Shown here piece after piece: positions 52,399 through 60,654 of a stretch of DNA of 64,000 nucleotides. Under the pieces are notes generated by a model that ran no database searches, was not told the DNA's origin, and saw nothing but the letters and a program-made list of their open reading frames with translations. Source of the DNA: Paradevosia shaoguanensis (GTDB lineage Bacteria; Pseudomonadota; Alphaproteobacteria; Rhizobiales; Devosiaceae); contig NZ_CP068983.1 in NCBI RefSeq assembly GCF_016801025.1, positions 2,603,001-2,667,000 of the forward strand, read 5' to 3'. The stretch's first letter is position 1, and each line of letters begins with the position of its first letter. The position numbers and the translations under genes are program-made.

Positions 52399-53058
52399 TT
52401 AATTGATCGCTGCAAAGGCGACTTCGCAGAGCGAGGCCAGCGTAAGCCCTAGAATCCTATGCGCTTCCGCGTCGAGGTGAATGCCGTCGACCGCGCTGGC
52501 TTCGACGATTGCACCGGCGTCGAGGTGCGGAATCTGGCGCCGCTCGCACATTGCGGCGACCAGCGGCGCCAGCTGTGCCGCCTTCTCCGCGCCGCCCCTG
52601 AACATGTCGGCAAACCAGTCCACTTCGGCAATCGGCGGAGGCGTTACCACCAGCACCTTCGGCGCCTGTCCTTCCGGGCCCGCCTCGCTCGTCTGCACCG
52701 CCCGCACCACCTGCTCGATGGAGTCCGCTATGTCACTGGCATTGACCGAGAATCTCGTCTTGAGGTCGTTAGTGCCCAGCATCACGATCACCAGGTCCAG
52801 CGGCATATGGGATTCAAGGCAGACGGGCAGGGCGGCGAGGCCGTTCTTGTGCGCACCCTCGATCGGGTCGGCATGGACCGTCGTGCGGCTTGGCAATCCC
52901 TCCTCGATCACCTGCCAATCCGCGCCGAGCTTCTTGGCCAGGATCCCCGGCCAGCGCCGGTCGCGGGCATATCTGTGCCGAGCGGTCCTGGCGAGCGTCG
53001 GGATGGCGCCATAGGTGTTGGAGTCCCCAAAGCAGAGTATGCTGCGGACAGTTCTCAA
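52399..53058 (-). CDS. SGNH/GDSL-family hydrolase
   Basis: A 219-residue cytoplasmic esterase-like protein without a signal peptide. Catalytic blocks are GDSNTYG (Ser12), GLPSRTT (Gly of block II), GTNDLK (Asn of block III), and DGIHLD (Asp and His of block V). The SGNH family hydrolyses esters, including acetyl groups on sugars. Start TTG at 53058 with GGAGGAAAAT upstream. It lies between two copies of the same palindrome and next to a sugar transporter and a ROK regulator, so removal of an acyl group from an imported sugar is a reasonable guess. Confidence 0.87.
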   Translation of the reverse strand: MRTVRSILCFGDSNTYGAIPTLARTARHRYARDRRWPGILAKKLGADWQVIEEGLPSRTTVHADPIEGAHKNGLAALPVCLESHMPLDLVIVMLGTNDLKTRFSVNASDIADSIEQVVRAVQTSEAGPEGQAPKVLVVTPPPIAEVDWFADMFRGGAEKAAQLAPLVAAMCERRQIPHLDAGAIVEASAVDGIHLDAEAHRILGLTLASLCEVAFAAIN

Positions 53059-53108
53059 ATTTTCCTCCCTACGCTTGAAAAGCGATAGTCCCCTGCCGCT
53101 CCTAGCAT

Positions 53109-53125
53109 ATTCTTCTGCTGGAAGA
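53109..53125. promoter_or_regulatory. Candidate ROK operator 2, between SGNH and ROK genes
   Basis: TTCTTC-TGCTG-GAAGAA followed by ATTAATA. Fourteen of 17 positions are identical to operator 1, including both six-base arms, and the AT-rich tail is shared. It is 50 bases from the SGNH start and 64 from the ROK start, suiting autoregulation plus control of the hydrolase. Confidence 0.65.
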
Positions 53126-53189
53126 AATTAATACTTGGACGCGGACCGTTGTTCTGGTAGAGGGCACTGAGCTTAAGGGATATTCCGGC

Positions 53190-54365
53190 ATGACCGGCAG
53201 CAGCTATTACAGCATGGAAAAGGCTGCTGCCTGGCGCAGCAGCGGCAGCACGCAGACGCAGGCTCGCGTCTATAACGAGCGCCTCATCCTGTCGCTGATC
53301 CGCCTGCATGGCGAATTGTCCAAGGTCGAGTTGACGCAACTCACCTCGCTGGCGCCACAGACGATTACCTCCATCGTGAACGAGGCGGCAGCCAATACGC
53401 TGCTCCTGCGCGGCAAGCCCCGACGCGGCGGACTTGGCCAGCCCTCGGTCCCCTATGCCCTCAATCCCTCCGGCGCGTGGTCGTTCGGCCTTGCCATGGA
53501 TGCGGAGGGCATCGAGATCGTGCTCACCGATTTTCTCGGCAAGATCGTCGAAGGCGCCCGCACGCTGGTTGCACCTCTTTCCCCGGCAGCGGTGATCGAA
53601 GCCGCGGATGCAGGCATCAAGGCCCTTCTCGCGCGTCACAACGATATCCCGTCCGACCGCATCGCGGGCCTGGGCATCGCATCTCCCTTCTACGGCTCCG
53701 CCTGGCCAGCGGCACTCGGTCTGGGCAATTATCAGGCGAGCGAGTGGGAGAGGATTGACCTGCGCGCCGAACTGGACGCGCGCTTCGAATGGCCGGTCTA
53801 TCTCCTCCCCGATGGCGTCGTGGCCGCAGGGGGTGAGCTGACCTTCGGCGCCGGCCTCGGTCGCACCGACTTCATCTATCTGCATCTCGGCGACCGCGTG
53901 AGTGCCGGTCTGGTCCTGGACCATCGCCTCCACACCGGCCGCAACCGGCTCGCCGGCATGATCGGTGACTTTGCCGTTGGTGCCGCAACGCTCAACGAAA
54001 TCGCCTCTCTCCGCTCCCTGCCGATTCCAGATGGCGCAGACCCGCAAAACGACCAGGCCTACCTGGCCGATCCCGCAGTGGCCGAGTGGGTCGCCAAGGC
54101 CGCGCCGGCCCTGGGCGCCTTCGCCTGGCAAGCAGTCAGCCTCCTTGATGTCGACGACATCATCGTCGACACTGACGCCCCGCCGGCCCTTACCAAGGCG
54201 CTGGTCCGGGCCATAAGCCGCGACCTCTCCCGCGCGGCCGCCACCCGCCCCGCGCCGCTTTCGGTCCAGAGCGGCACGCTTGGCCTCAAGGCCTTCGCCA
54301 CCGGCGCCGCCAGCATCCCCCTCATGGTCCGCTTCGGCAGCGACACCGAGGTGCTGTTCAAGTAG
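53190..54365 (+). CDS. ROK-family transcriptional regulator
   Basis: A 391-residue NagC/XylR-type regulator. An N-terminal winged helix-turn-helix occupies about residues 25-85 (NERLILSLIRLHGELSKVELTQLTSLAPQTITSIVNEA). The ROK sugar-sensing domain follows (SFGLAMDAEGIEIVLTDF ... GLGIASPFYG ... GELTFGAGL). The zinc-binding Cys cluster of many ROK proteins is not evident. The ATG at 53190 is not preceded by a strong ribosome binding site. It is divergent from the SGNH hydrolase and receptor genes, and the paired palindromes are its likely operators. Confidence 0.87.
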   Translation: MTGSSYYSMEKAAAWRSSGSTQTQARVYNERLILSLIRLHGELSKVELTQLTSLAPQTITSIVNEAAANTLLLRGKPRRGGLGQPSVPYALNPSGAWSFGLAMDAEGIEIVLTDFLGKIVEGARTLVAPLSPAAVIEAADAGIKALLARHNDIPSDRIAGLGIASPFYGSAWPAALGLGNYQASEWERIDLRAELDARFEWPVYLLPDGVVAAGGELTFGAGLGRTDFIYLHLGDRVSAGLVLDHRLHTGRNRLAGMIGDFAVGAATLNEIASLRSLPIPDGADPQNDQAYLADPAVAEWVAKAAPALGAFAWQAVSLLDVDDIIVDTDAPPALTKALVRAISRDLSRAAATRPAPLSVQSGTLGLKAFATGAASIPLMVRFGSDTEVLFK

Positions 54366-54467
54366 GGCGGCCTCCAACGCTGTGCAAAACCGAGCGCTTG
54401 CTGTTCTATAGGCGCACCAATGCCTTGCGGCCGGCATGCCGCATGGCTTGACGAGGGAGGAAAGTTC

Positions 54468-55409
54468 ATGCGGCTCGGCATTATCGGCACCGGCAACATC
54501 GCGCGGCGGCATCTCGACCTTCTGGCCGAGACGGATGGCGATGTCGCCGTCGTCGCCCACCTTTCGCGCCACGCCGATCGCGCCGCGGAAGCGGCAAGCC
54601 GATATGGTGGTACGCCGCATACGTCGCTCGACGAGTTCATCACCCAGGGCCGCCCGGATGCCGTGATCGTCACCGTGCCGCCAGACCAGCACGGGGAGAT
54701 CGAGCATGCCCTTATCGACGCGGCCATCCCGCTTCTTGTCGAAAAGCCCATCGGGCTCGACAATGCCATTCCCTCCGGCATCGCCGAGGCCATTGCCCGC
54801 AAAGGTCTTGTCGCGGCCGTTGGCTACAATTGGCGCGCCCTCGATACGCTGTCGGCTGTTCGCGCTCAGCTCGCCCAAACGCCTCTCCGCATGGTGATGG
54901 GCCGTTTCCATGGCGGCACGCCCGGAGCGCCCTGGTGGCGCTTCGAGGGGCGTAGCGGCGGGCAGATGGTCGAGCAGGCCTGCCACGTCGTCGACCTCGC
55001 CTGGCACCTGGCGGGGCGCGGCGAACTGCTGGCCGCCGCCGGAAGCTACGGCCCGCTGCCGGGTTTTTCGGATGGCGATATCGCAGGCGCCTCGGCCGCG
55101 CTCTTCCGATTCGGTTCCGTTCCAGCCGTCATCACAGCCGTGGCGGTGATGCCCGATCGCTCGGGCGCCGATTTGCGCCTCATCTGCGAAGGCTGCGAGA
55201 TCGTCATTTCGCTGGCGGGCATCGATATCTTCAGGGGCAAGGAGCACGTTCGCATCGAGACTGCGACCAATTGCTATGTCGCCCAGAACCGCGCTTTCTT
55301 CGCCGCCGTGCGCTCGGGGGACGGAGGCGCGGTCACCTGCACCTACGAAGATGCCCTTGTAACTCATAGGCTTACGCTGGAAGTCGCCGCGCAGGTTCGG
55401 CAGCGATAG
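54468..55409 (+). CDS. Gfo/Idh/MocA-family oxidoreductase
   Basis: A 313-residue NAD(P)-dependent dehydrogenase. The Rossmann fold starts with LGIIGTGNIARRHLDLLAET. The conserved EKP motif (LVEKPIGLDNA) is near residue 90. The C-terminal domain (VMGRFHGGTPGAPWWRFEGRSGGQMVEQACHVVDLAWHL) resembles inositol and sugar dehydrogenases, with the catalytic His likely in QACHVVD. GGGAGGAAAGTTC precedes the ATG at 54468. It opens a cluster with an RraA-like protein and a Dpp-type transporter. The natural substrate is unknown. Confidence 0.88.
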   Translation: MRLGIIGTGNIARRHLDLLAETDGDVAVVAHLSRHADRAAEAASRYGGTPHTSLDEFITQGRPDAVIVTVPPDQHGEIEHALIDAAIPLLVEKPIGLDNAIPSGIAEAIARKGLVAAVGYNWRALDTLSAVRAQLAQTPLRMVMGRFHGGTPGAPWWRFEGRSGGQMVEQACHVVDLAWHLAGRGELLAAAGSYGPLPGFSDGDIAGASAALFRFGSVPAVITAVAVMPDRSGADLRLICEGCEIVISLAGIDIFRGKEHVRIETATNCYVAQNRAFFAAVRSGDGGAVTCTYEDALVTHRLTLEVAAQVRQR

Positions 55410-55438
55410 CCTGACATTCTGATAAATCGCAGGTCTGT

Positions 55439-55463
55439 TTCAGTTTGGCTTGACCAAGCTGAA
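55439..55463. promoter_or_regulatory. Candidate operator upstream of the RraA-ABC operon
   Basis: TTCAGTTTGG (55439-55448) and CCAAGCTGAA (55454-55463) pair with a single mismatch around CTTGA. The site is 70 bases upstream of the RraA-like start. The IclR-type regulator at the window end is the obvious candidate to bind it, which is inference. Confidence 0.55.
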
Positions 55464-55532
55464 TAATCGTGTTTGCATAATCGAAATAACAGAACTGCGT
55501 TCCACAATGCTGAACGCTTGAGGGAGGAGAAA

Positions 55533-56288
55533 CTGAGCGCTCACACGCTTTCAGAAGGTGATCTGCTGCGCCTGCGCCGCTTCTCGACGCCTACTGTCTA
55601 CAATGGATGGGAACAGGTCAGCCGGGTCGATCGTCGCAGCGTCGTCAATCGCGATGCCGTCCAGGATTTCATGCCTCAGTTCGGGCCGATGATCGGCTAT
55701 GCCGTCACGCTCGAGGTCGAGCCCAGCAATCCGCGCCATATCGAACGCTCCGAGGCGCCGCGCGAATACCGCGCCTATCTCGAGAGCGTGCCCGGTCCCA
55801 AGATCGTGGTGGTCAAGGACGTCGACAGCCCCAACGTCATCGGCACCTATTTCGGCGAGGTCAATGCCAGCCTTCACCGGGCGCTGGGCTGTGTCGGGAT
55901 GATCACCGATGGCGGCGTGCGCGACATCGTCGAAATGGGCTCGCTCGGTTTCAAGGCGCTCGCCCAGCGTCTCTGTGTCGGCCACGCCTATGCCTGGCCG
56001 GTGCGCTGGGGGCATGCGGTGGAAGTCTTCGGGCTCACCATCGAGCCCGGCCAGCTGCTCCATGCCGATCAGCACGGCTTCATGGTCATCCCCGAGGAGG
56101 ACCAGGGCAGGGTGCTCGAAGCCACCCAGTTCATGGACGCCAATGAGTGCCACACGGTGATCGGCGCCAGCCAGGTTCTGCGCGGGCGGTCGATGACCGA
56201 GACGCGTGCGGCCATGGTCGAGGCCGAGAAACGGTTCGGCGCCGCGGCGCGCCAGCAATTCGGCAAGTCCGGAGAATGGTCTGACTGA
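55533..56288 (+). CDS. RraA-like protein (HMG/CHA aldolase fold)
   Basis: A 251-residue protein. Family blocks are VYNGWEQ in the N-terminal third and GCVGMITDGGVRDIVEM, whose GVRD holds the Arg and Asp of the active site, followed by HAVEVFGLTIEPGQLLHADQHGFMVIPEE. Relatives include 4-hydroxy-4-methyl-2-oxoglutarate aldolase and oxaloacetate decarboxylase as well as RraA. The start is taken as CTG at 55533 because GGGAGGAG lies five bases upstream. The in-frame TTG at 55473 has no ribosome binding site. It likely heads the operon for the ABC transporter 54 bases downstream. Confidence 0.82.
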   Translation: MSAHTLSEGDLLRLRRFSTPTVYNGWEQVSRVDRRSVVNRDAVQDFMPQFGPMIGYAVTLEVEPSNPRHIERSEAPREYRAYLESVPGPKIVVVKDVDSPNVIGTYFGEVNASLHRALGCVGMITDGGVRDIVEMGSLGFKALAQRLCVGHAYAWPVRWGHAVEVFGLTIEPGQLLHADQHGFMVIPEEDQGRVLEATQFMDANECHTVIGASQVLRGRSMTETRAAMVEAEKRFGAAARQQFGKSGEWSD

Positions 56289-56298
56289 CGAAGGCTCC

Positions 56299-56315
56299 CC
56301 GGCGCCTGGCCGGGA
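56299..56315 (+). promoter_or_regulatory. Hairpin in the leader of the ABC receptor gene
   Basis: CCCGGC (56299-56304) pairs with GCCGGG (56310-56315) around GCCTG, 27 bases before the receptor ATG. Without a U-run it is more likely an mRNA-stabilising or processing structure than a terminator. Confidence 0.35.
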
Positions 56316-56342
56316 CATAACGATCCACGGGAGGGGATATTA

Positions 56343-58343
56343 ATGCACGGCAAGTTGAGAGGATTATTGGGGGCCGCTGCGCTCGCCATCGTGGCGGGCA
56401 TCGGCCTCGACATCACGTCGACAGCTACCTACGCGCAGGCGCAGGAGACCAAGCTCGTCGACGACTTCATGACCTGGAGCCTTTCCGACTACGAGAAGGA
56501 AACCGGCAAGACGGTCCCCGAATTCAAGCAGTCGCCCCAGTTCGACGCCGATGTCACGAGCGGCGCGCTGCCGCCGGTGGCGGACCGCCTGCCGGTGCGC
56601 GAGGACGTGATGGTCGAGCGGCCGCGCGATGGCGTCGGCACCTATGGCGGCACGATCCGCTATAACGCCACCAATCCGCAATCGTTCGGCAATGTCGGCT
56701 ATTCCGCCTGGGATGCGCATCTGGCCGGCGTCACCACCAATTGGGAAATCGTCTATCCCGATATCGCCAAGAGTATCGTGCTTGCCGATGACAACCTGTC
56801 TGCCACCGTCACGCTGCGCCGCGGCATGAAGTGGAGCGACGGGCAGCCGGTGACGGCCGACGACATTCTCTTCTTCTTCAACGATATCGGCGGCCAGGGC
56901 GACCTGCCTCCGCTTCCGGGCAATTTCATCGTCGGCGGCAAGCCGGTGACGGTCGAAAAGGTCGATGACGTCACCGTCGTCTTCCATTTTGCCGCCCCCA
57001 ACCCGGCTTTCATCCTGACGGTGGCGCGGGCGGAGGCGGGTTTCCCGCTCGCTCCCAAGCACTACCTGCAGAAGTGGCACAAGGACTTCAATCCCGATGC
57101 CGATGCCGTGGCCAAGCAGGAAGGCTTCGCGTCCTGGATCGATGCCTTCGTCTCGCACCAGAACGGGCAGACCGGCGACTTCCAGGTCGATCCCAACCTG
57201 CCGGTGCTCAAGCCCTGGCGGCTGACGCAGGTCGACCAGTTCGGCAACCAGTACTACAAGCGCAATCCCTTCTACTGGAAGGTCGATACCGAGGGTAACC
57301 AGCTCCCCTATATCGACGAGCAGGTGCGCATGCTCATTTCCGATCCGGAAGTGGTCAAGCTCAACGTCCAGTCCGGCCAGCTCGACTATGCCGACAAGTT
57401 CGCCCAGGCGGATCTGCCGGTGCTTAAGGCCGGCGAGCAGGCGGGCAATTACACCACCATGCTCTACAGCGCCGACCAGGGCGCCATCGTGAAGTACCAG
57501 TTCAACCTCACGGTCGACGATCCGGTGCTGCGCCAGATCTTCAACGACGTCCGCTTCCGCGAGGCCATGTCGCTGGCCCTTAACCGTGACGAAATCAACG
57601 ACACCATCTTCTTCGGCCTGGGCGTGCCCCGCCAGTGGGGCGTCTCCTCCAAGTCCCCGCTCTACGAGGATTGGATGGGCCCGTATTTCGCCGAGTACGA
57701 CGTGGCCAAGGCCAATGCGCTGCTCGATGAGATGGGCCTGGCCAAGGGCGCCGACGGCGTGCGCGTCCGGCCGGATGGCCAGCCGCTGCGCATCATCCTC
57801 TCGGACGCCATCAACCGCGTGCAGCTCTCCGAACTCGTGGCCGAATACTGGACGGCTTTGGGCGTCCCGACCCAGGTCAATACCGTCACCCGTGAGACCT
57901 TCTCGCAGGCCGTGGCGGCAGGGCAGGTGCAGGCGTCCGTCTGGTTCGCCGACGTGGTCTCGGAAAAGGACATGTACACCCGTCCCATCTGGTTCCGTCC
58001 GCCCTATGGCCTCGACACCAATCCGGTCGGCGGTGGCCTTGCCTGGCGGCAATGGGATCTCTCAGGCGGCAAGGAAGGCGAGGAGCCCCCGCCGGAGTTC
58101 AAGGCCCAGCAGGAGCTGGTCAACCGCTGGCAGGCGACCAAGCTCGGTTCGGATGAATACTACGCCCTGGGCAAGGAAGTGGTGGGCAACACCGTCAAGC
58201 AGATGCTCCACATCGGCACGGTCGGCGAGGTCCCCTACATCTACACCCGCTCCAACAAGCTCAAGAATTTCCCGGGCGACCAGATGCTCTACATCGACCA
58301 CCTGCGTGGTGCGCATGCCGAGCAATGGTACCTCGCCCAGTAA
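56343..58343 (+). CDS. ABC transporter substrate-binding protein, family 5, large
   Basis: A 666-residue periplasmic receptor, about 150 residues longer than ordinary Dpp receptors. The signal peptide (LLGAAALAIVAGIGLDITST) is cleaved after TYAQ near residue 32. Family 5 marks include ATVTLRRGMKWSDGQPVTADDILFFFN near 155 and FNDVRFREAMSLALNRDEINDTIF near 400. Long members of this type bind sugar oligomers in some bacteria, but the ligand here cannot be read off. GGGAGGGGAT precedes the ATG. It is followed by a strong hairpin and the sialidase-fold gene. Confidence 0.88.
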   Translation: MHGKLRGLLGAAALAIVAGIGLDITSTATYAQAQETKLVDDFMTWSLSDYEKETGKTVPEFKQSPQFDADVTSGALPPVADRLPVREDVMVERPRDGVGTYGGTIRYNATNPQSFGNVGYSAWDAHLAGVTTNWEIVYPDIAKSIVLADDNLSATVTLRRGMKWSDGQPVTADDILFFFNDIGGQGDLPPLPGNFIVGGKPVTVEKVDDVTVVFHFAAPNPAFILTVARAEAGFPLAPKHYLQKWHKDFNPDADAVAKQEGFASWIDAFVSHQNGQTGDFQVDPNLPVLKPWRLTQVDQFGNQYYKRNPFYWKVDTEGNQLPYIDEQVRMLISDPEVVKLNVQSGQLDYADKFAQADLPVLKAGEQAGNYTTMLYSADQGAIVKYQFNLTVDDPVLRQIFNDVRFREAMSLALNRDEINDTIFFGLGVPRQWGVSSKSPLYEDWMGPYFAEYDVAKANALLDEMGLAKGADGVRVRPDGQPLRIILSDAINRVQLSELVAEYWTALGVPTQVNTVTRETFSQAVAAGQVQASVWFADVVSEKDMYTRPIWFRPPYGLDTNPVGGGLAWRQWDLSGGKEGEEPPPEFKAQQELVNRWQATKLGSDEYYALGKEVVGNTVKQMLHIGTVGEVPYIYTRSNKLKNFPGDQMLYIDHLRGAHAEQWYLAQ

Positions 58344-58355
58344 TCCTGCCTCAGC

Positions 58356-58380
58356 GACCGGGCGGGTGAGCCGCCCGGTC
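58356..58380 (+). promoter_or_regulatory. Strong intra-operon hairpin after the receptor gene
   Basis: GACCGGGCGG (58356-58365) and CCGCCCGGTC (58371-58380) are perfect complements around GTGAG, with no U-run. Such hairpins after receptor genes commonly protect the upstream mRNA and give more receptor than permease. Confidence 0.65.
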
Positions 58381-58411
58381 CAAGCGCTCCATCAAGCTCT
58401 TCGGACCCCAA

Positions 58412-59602
58412 ATGATCCCCCTTAGCCAAGTCAAGTATCAGCCCGAGCTGTCGCGCACGTTCCTCGGGAGCCCGAGCGTGGTGCGCCTGCCGGACAACGC
58501 GCTCGTGGTCAGCCACGACTATTACGGCGTCGGTTGCCCGCGGAACCACGAGTCCGAGGAAAGCCTCACCTCGATCTATCGCTCCGAGGACAACGGGGCG
58601 ACCTGGGTCAACATCACCCACATCATGAACTGCTACTGGAGCACGCTGTTCTATCACAACGGCGCCCTCTACATCTTCGGCACCAGTCAGCAATACGGCT
58701 CGATCGTCATCCGCCGGAGCGACGATGGCGGCTACACCTGGACGCATCCGACCGCGCCCGAAAACGGCTGGCTCTTCGCCGGTGGCTATTACCACGATGG
58801 TCCGAATTATCATTGCGCGCCGGTAGCCGTGACCATCCATAACGGTCGTATCTACAAGGCCTTCGAAGATTGCACGCCTTGCGTCTGGGGCACGGGTTTC
58901 CAGGCCTGCGTGGTCTCGGCACCGGTCGATGCCGATCTTCTCGACGCAGCCAACTGGACGATGAGCAACAAGCTCCCGTTCGATCCGGCCTGGATACCCA
59001 AGGAGTGGGGTCGCACCCTCAAGCCGGGCTGGCGCGAAGGCAATGTCGTTGCCGATCCCGATGGCCAGCTCTGGGACATCATGACCTTCGAGGCGGGGCC
59101 GCTGGAGGCCGAAAAGTCCGCCCGCATCAAGATCGAGGATGATGGCAAGCGCATTTCCTTCGACCCGGCAACCGGCTATTTCGACCTGCCGGGCTGCAAG
59201 GCCAAGCTCACCATCCGCCGCGACCCGGTGAGTGGGGAATATCTCACCATCGGCAACGCGCTCGATGACCACGCGATCCTGCGCCAATGGGCGCGCGAGG
59301 AAGACGATAGCTTCACGCGTTTCCACAAGGACCACTCGATGCGCCAGCGCAACAGGGTCTACGTGCTGGCCTCCAAGGATCTCTGGAACTGGCGCCGGGT
59401 AAAGCTCCTCATCAAGGACGAGACCGGCCTCAAGCCCGAGGATTCCATCCGCCTCACCGGCTTCCAGTACACCGACTGGCAGTTCGATGGCGCCGACGAC
59501 ATCATCTTCGCGGTGCGGTCGGCCTATCGCGGAGCGGCCAATTTCCACGACGCCAACCGCATCTATTACGGGACCATCCCGAACTTCCGCCAGCTGCTCT
59601 AG
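58412..59602 (+). CDS. Sialidase-fold (BNR repeat) protein, cytoplasmic
   Basis: A 396-residue six-bladed propeller protein. Two Asp-boxes are visible: SEDNGATW near residue 65 and SDDGGYTW near 107. Other blocks are LGSPSVVRLPDNALVVSHD and GGYYHDGPNYHCAPVAVTIH. No signal peptide is present, so it acts on an imported compound. The FRIP arginine motif of true sialidases is not seen, so sialic acid cleavage is not claimed. Proteins of this kind are sometimes annotated exo-alpha-sialidase by fold only. It sits between the receptor and permease genes of one operon. Confidence 0.8.
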   Translation: MIPLSQVKYQPELSRTFLGSPSVVRLPDNALVVSHDYYGVGCPRNHESEESLTSIYRSEDNGATWVNITHIMNCYWSTLFYHNGALYIFGTSQQYGSIVIRRSDDGGYTWTHPTAPENGWLFAGGYYHDGPNYHCAPVAVTIHNGRIYKAFEDCTPCVWGTGFQACVVSAPVDADLLDAANWTMSNKLPFDPAWIPKEWGRTLKPGWREGNVVADPDGQLWDIMTFEAGPLEAEKSARIKIEDDGKRISFDPATGYFDLPGCKAKLTIRRDPVSGEYLTIGNALDDHAILRQWAREEDDSFTRFHKDHSMRQRNRVYVLASKDLWNWRRVKLLIKDETGLKPEDSIRLTGFQYTDWQFDGADDIIFAVRSAYRGAANFHDANRIYYGTIPNFRQLL

Positions 59603-59646
59603 CAGCTGGCTCCACCCGTCTCGCCTGCCGCCAAGGAGGTCCATCG

Positions 59647-60642
59647 ATGCTCGCCTATATCGTGCGCCGCCTTGGCTACATGGTTGTCGTGCTGTTCCTG
59701 ATTTCGGTCGTCTGCTTCTACATCATCAACCTGCCGCCAGGCAGTTTCATCGAGACGTTCGCGACCCAGCTCGAGGCGGCCGGCTCCCCGGCCAGCCAGG
59801 CGCAGCTCGACTATCTGACCCAACGCTACGGGCTCGACCAGCCGCTCTATATCCAATACTGGAACTGGATCGTGCCACTCGTGACCCGTGGCGATTTCGG
59901 CTACTCGTTCGAGTGGCAGCAGCCCGTCTGGAACCTGGTGTCCGACCGCCTGTGGCTGACGATCATCGTTTCGCTGGTTTCGATGATCTTCGTCTATGCC
60001 GTTTCGATCCCCGTCGCCCTCTATTCGGCGACCCATCAGTATTCGATCGGCGACTACACCGTGAATTTCCTGGGCGTCATCGGGCTGGCAGTGCCCAATT
60101 TCCTCCTGGCGCTCCTGCTGCTGGTTGCCTCGGCCAACCTTTTCGGCGTCACGCCGACCGGGCTCTTTTCGCCCGAGTTCATCAACGCGCCCTGGAGCTG
60201 GGCCAAGTTCGCCGACCTCATGATCCACCTGCCGGTGCCGGTCATCGTCGTCGGCCTTGCCGGCACGGCCGCCACTATCCGTATCCTGCGCTCCCAGCTC
60301 CTCGACGAATTCCAGAAGCAATATGTCACCACGGCGCGCGCCAAGGGCGTGCCCGAGCGCCGCCTGCTGCTCAAATACCCGTTCCGCGTCGCCCTCAACC
60401 CAATCATCTCGACGGCGGGGCACCTGCTGCCCGAGATCGTCTCGGGTTCGACCATTGTCGCCATCGTCCTGGGCCTGCCCACCATCGGCCCGCTCCTGCT
60501 GCGCGCCATCATCGCGCAGGACACGTTCGTGGCCGCGAGTTCCCTCATGCTCCTGGGTGTCCTCACCGTCGTTGGCGTCGTGATCTCGGACATCCTCCTC
60601 ACCATTCTCGATCCGCGCGTCCGCATGACGCGGACCAACTAG
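59647..60642 (+). CDS. ABC transporter permease, DppB type
   Basis: A 331-residue inner-membrane protein. The N-terminal block MLAYIVRRLGYMVVVLFLIS and the motif QRYGLDQPLYIQYWNWIVPLV are typical. The EAA loop reads VTTARAKGVPERRLLLKYPFR near residue 230. About six membrane segments are present. AAGGAGG precedes the ATG. The DppC partner follows after 12 bases. Confidence 0.9.
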   Translation: MLAYIVRRLGYMVVVLFLISVVCFYIINLPPGSFIETFATQLEAAGSPASQAQLDYLTQRYGLDQPLYIQYWNWIVPLVTRGDFGYSFEWQQPVWNLVSDRLWLTIIVSLVSMIFVYAVSIPVALYSATHQYSIGDYTVNFLGVIGLAVPNFLLALLLLVASANLFGVTPTGLFSPEFINAPWSWAKFADLMIHLPVPVIVVGLAGTAATIRILRSQLLDEFQKQYVTTARAKGVPERRLLLKYPFRVALNPIISTAGHLLPEIVSGSTIVAIVLGLPTIGPLLLRAIIAQDTFVAASSLMLLGVLTVVGVVISDILLTILDPRVRMTRTN

Positions 60643-60654
60643 GGGCACGGGCCA

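Noticed and set aside
54426-54443. TGCGGC-N6-GCCGCA palindrome upstream of the Gfo/Idh gene
   Set aside because: Short GC-rich arms are expected by chance in this DNA, and it is close to the ribosome binding site.
53055-55367. Open frame of 770 codons on the minus strand opposite the ROK and Gfo/Idh genes
   Set aside because: Antisense shadow. Both plus-strand genes have clear domains and ribosome binding sites.
58412-59602. Calling the propeller protein a true sialidase (nanH)
   Set aside because: No FRIP arginine motif, no signal peptide, and no sialic acid catabolic genes are present.
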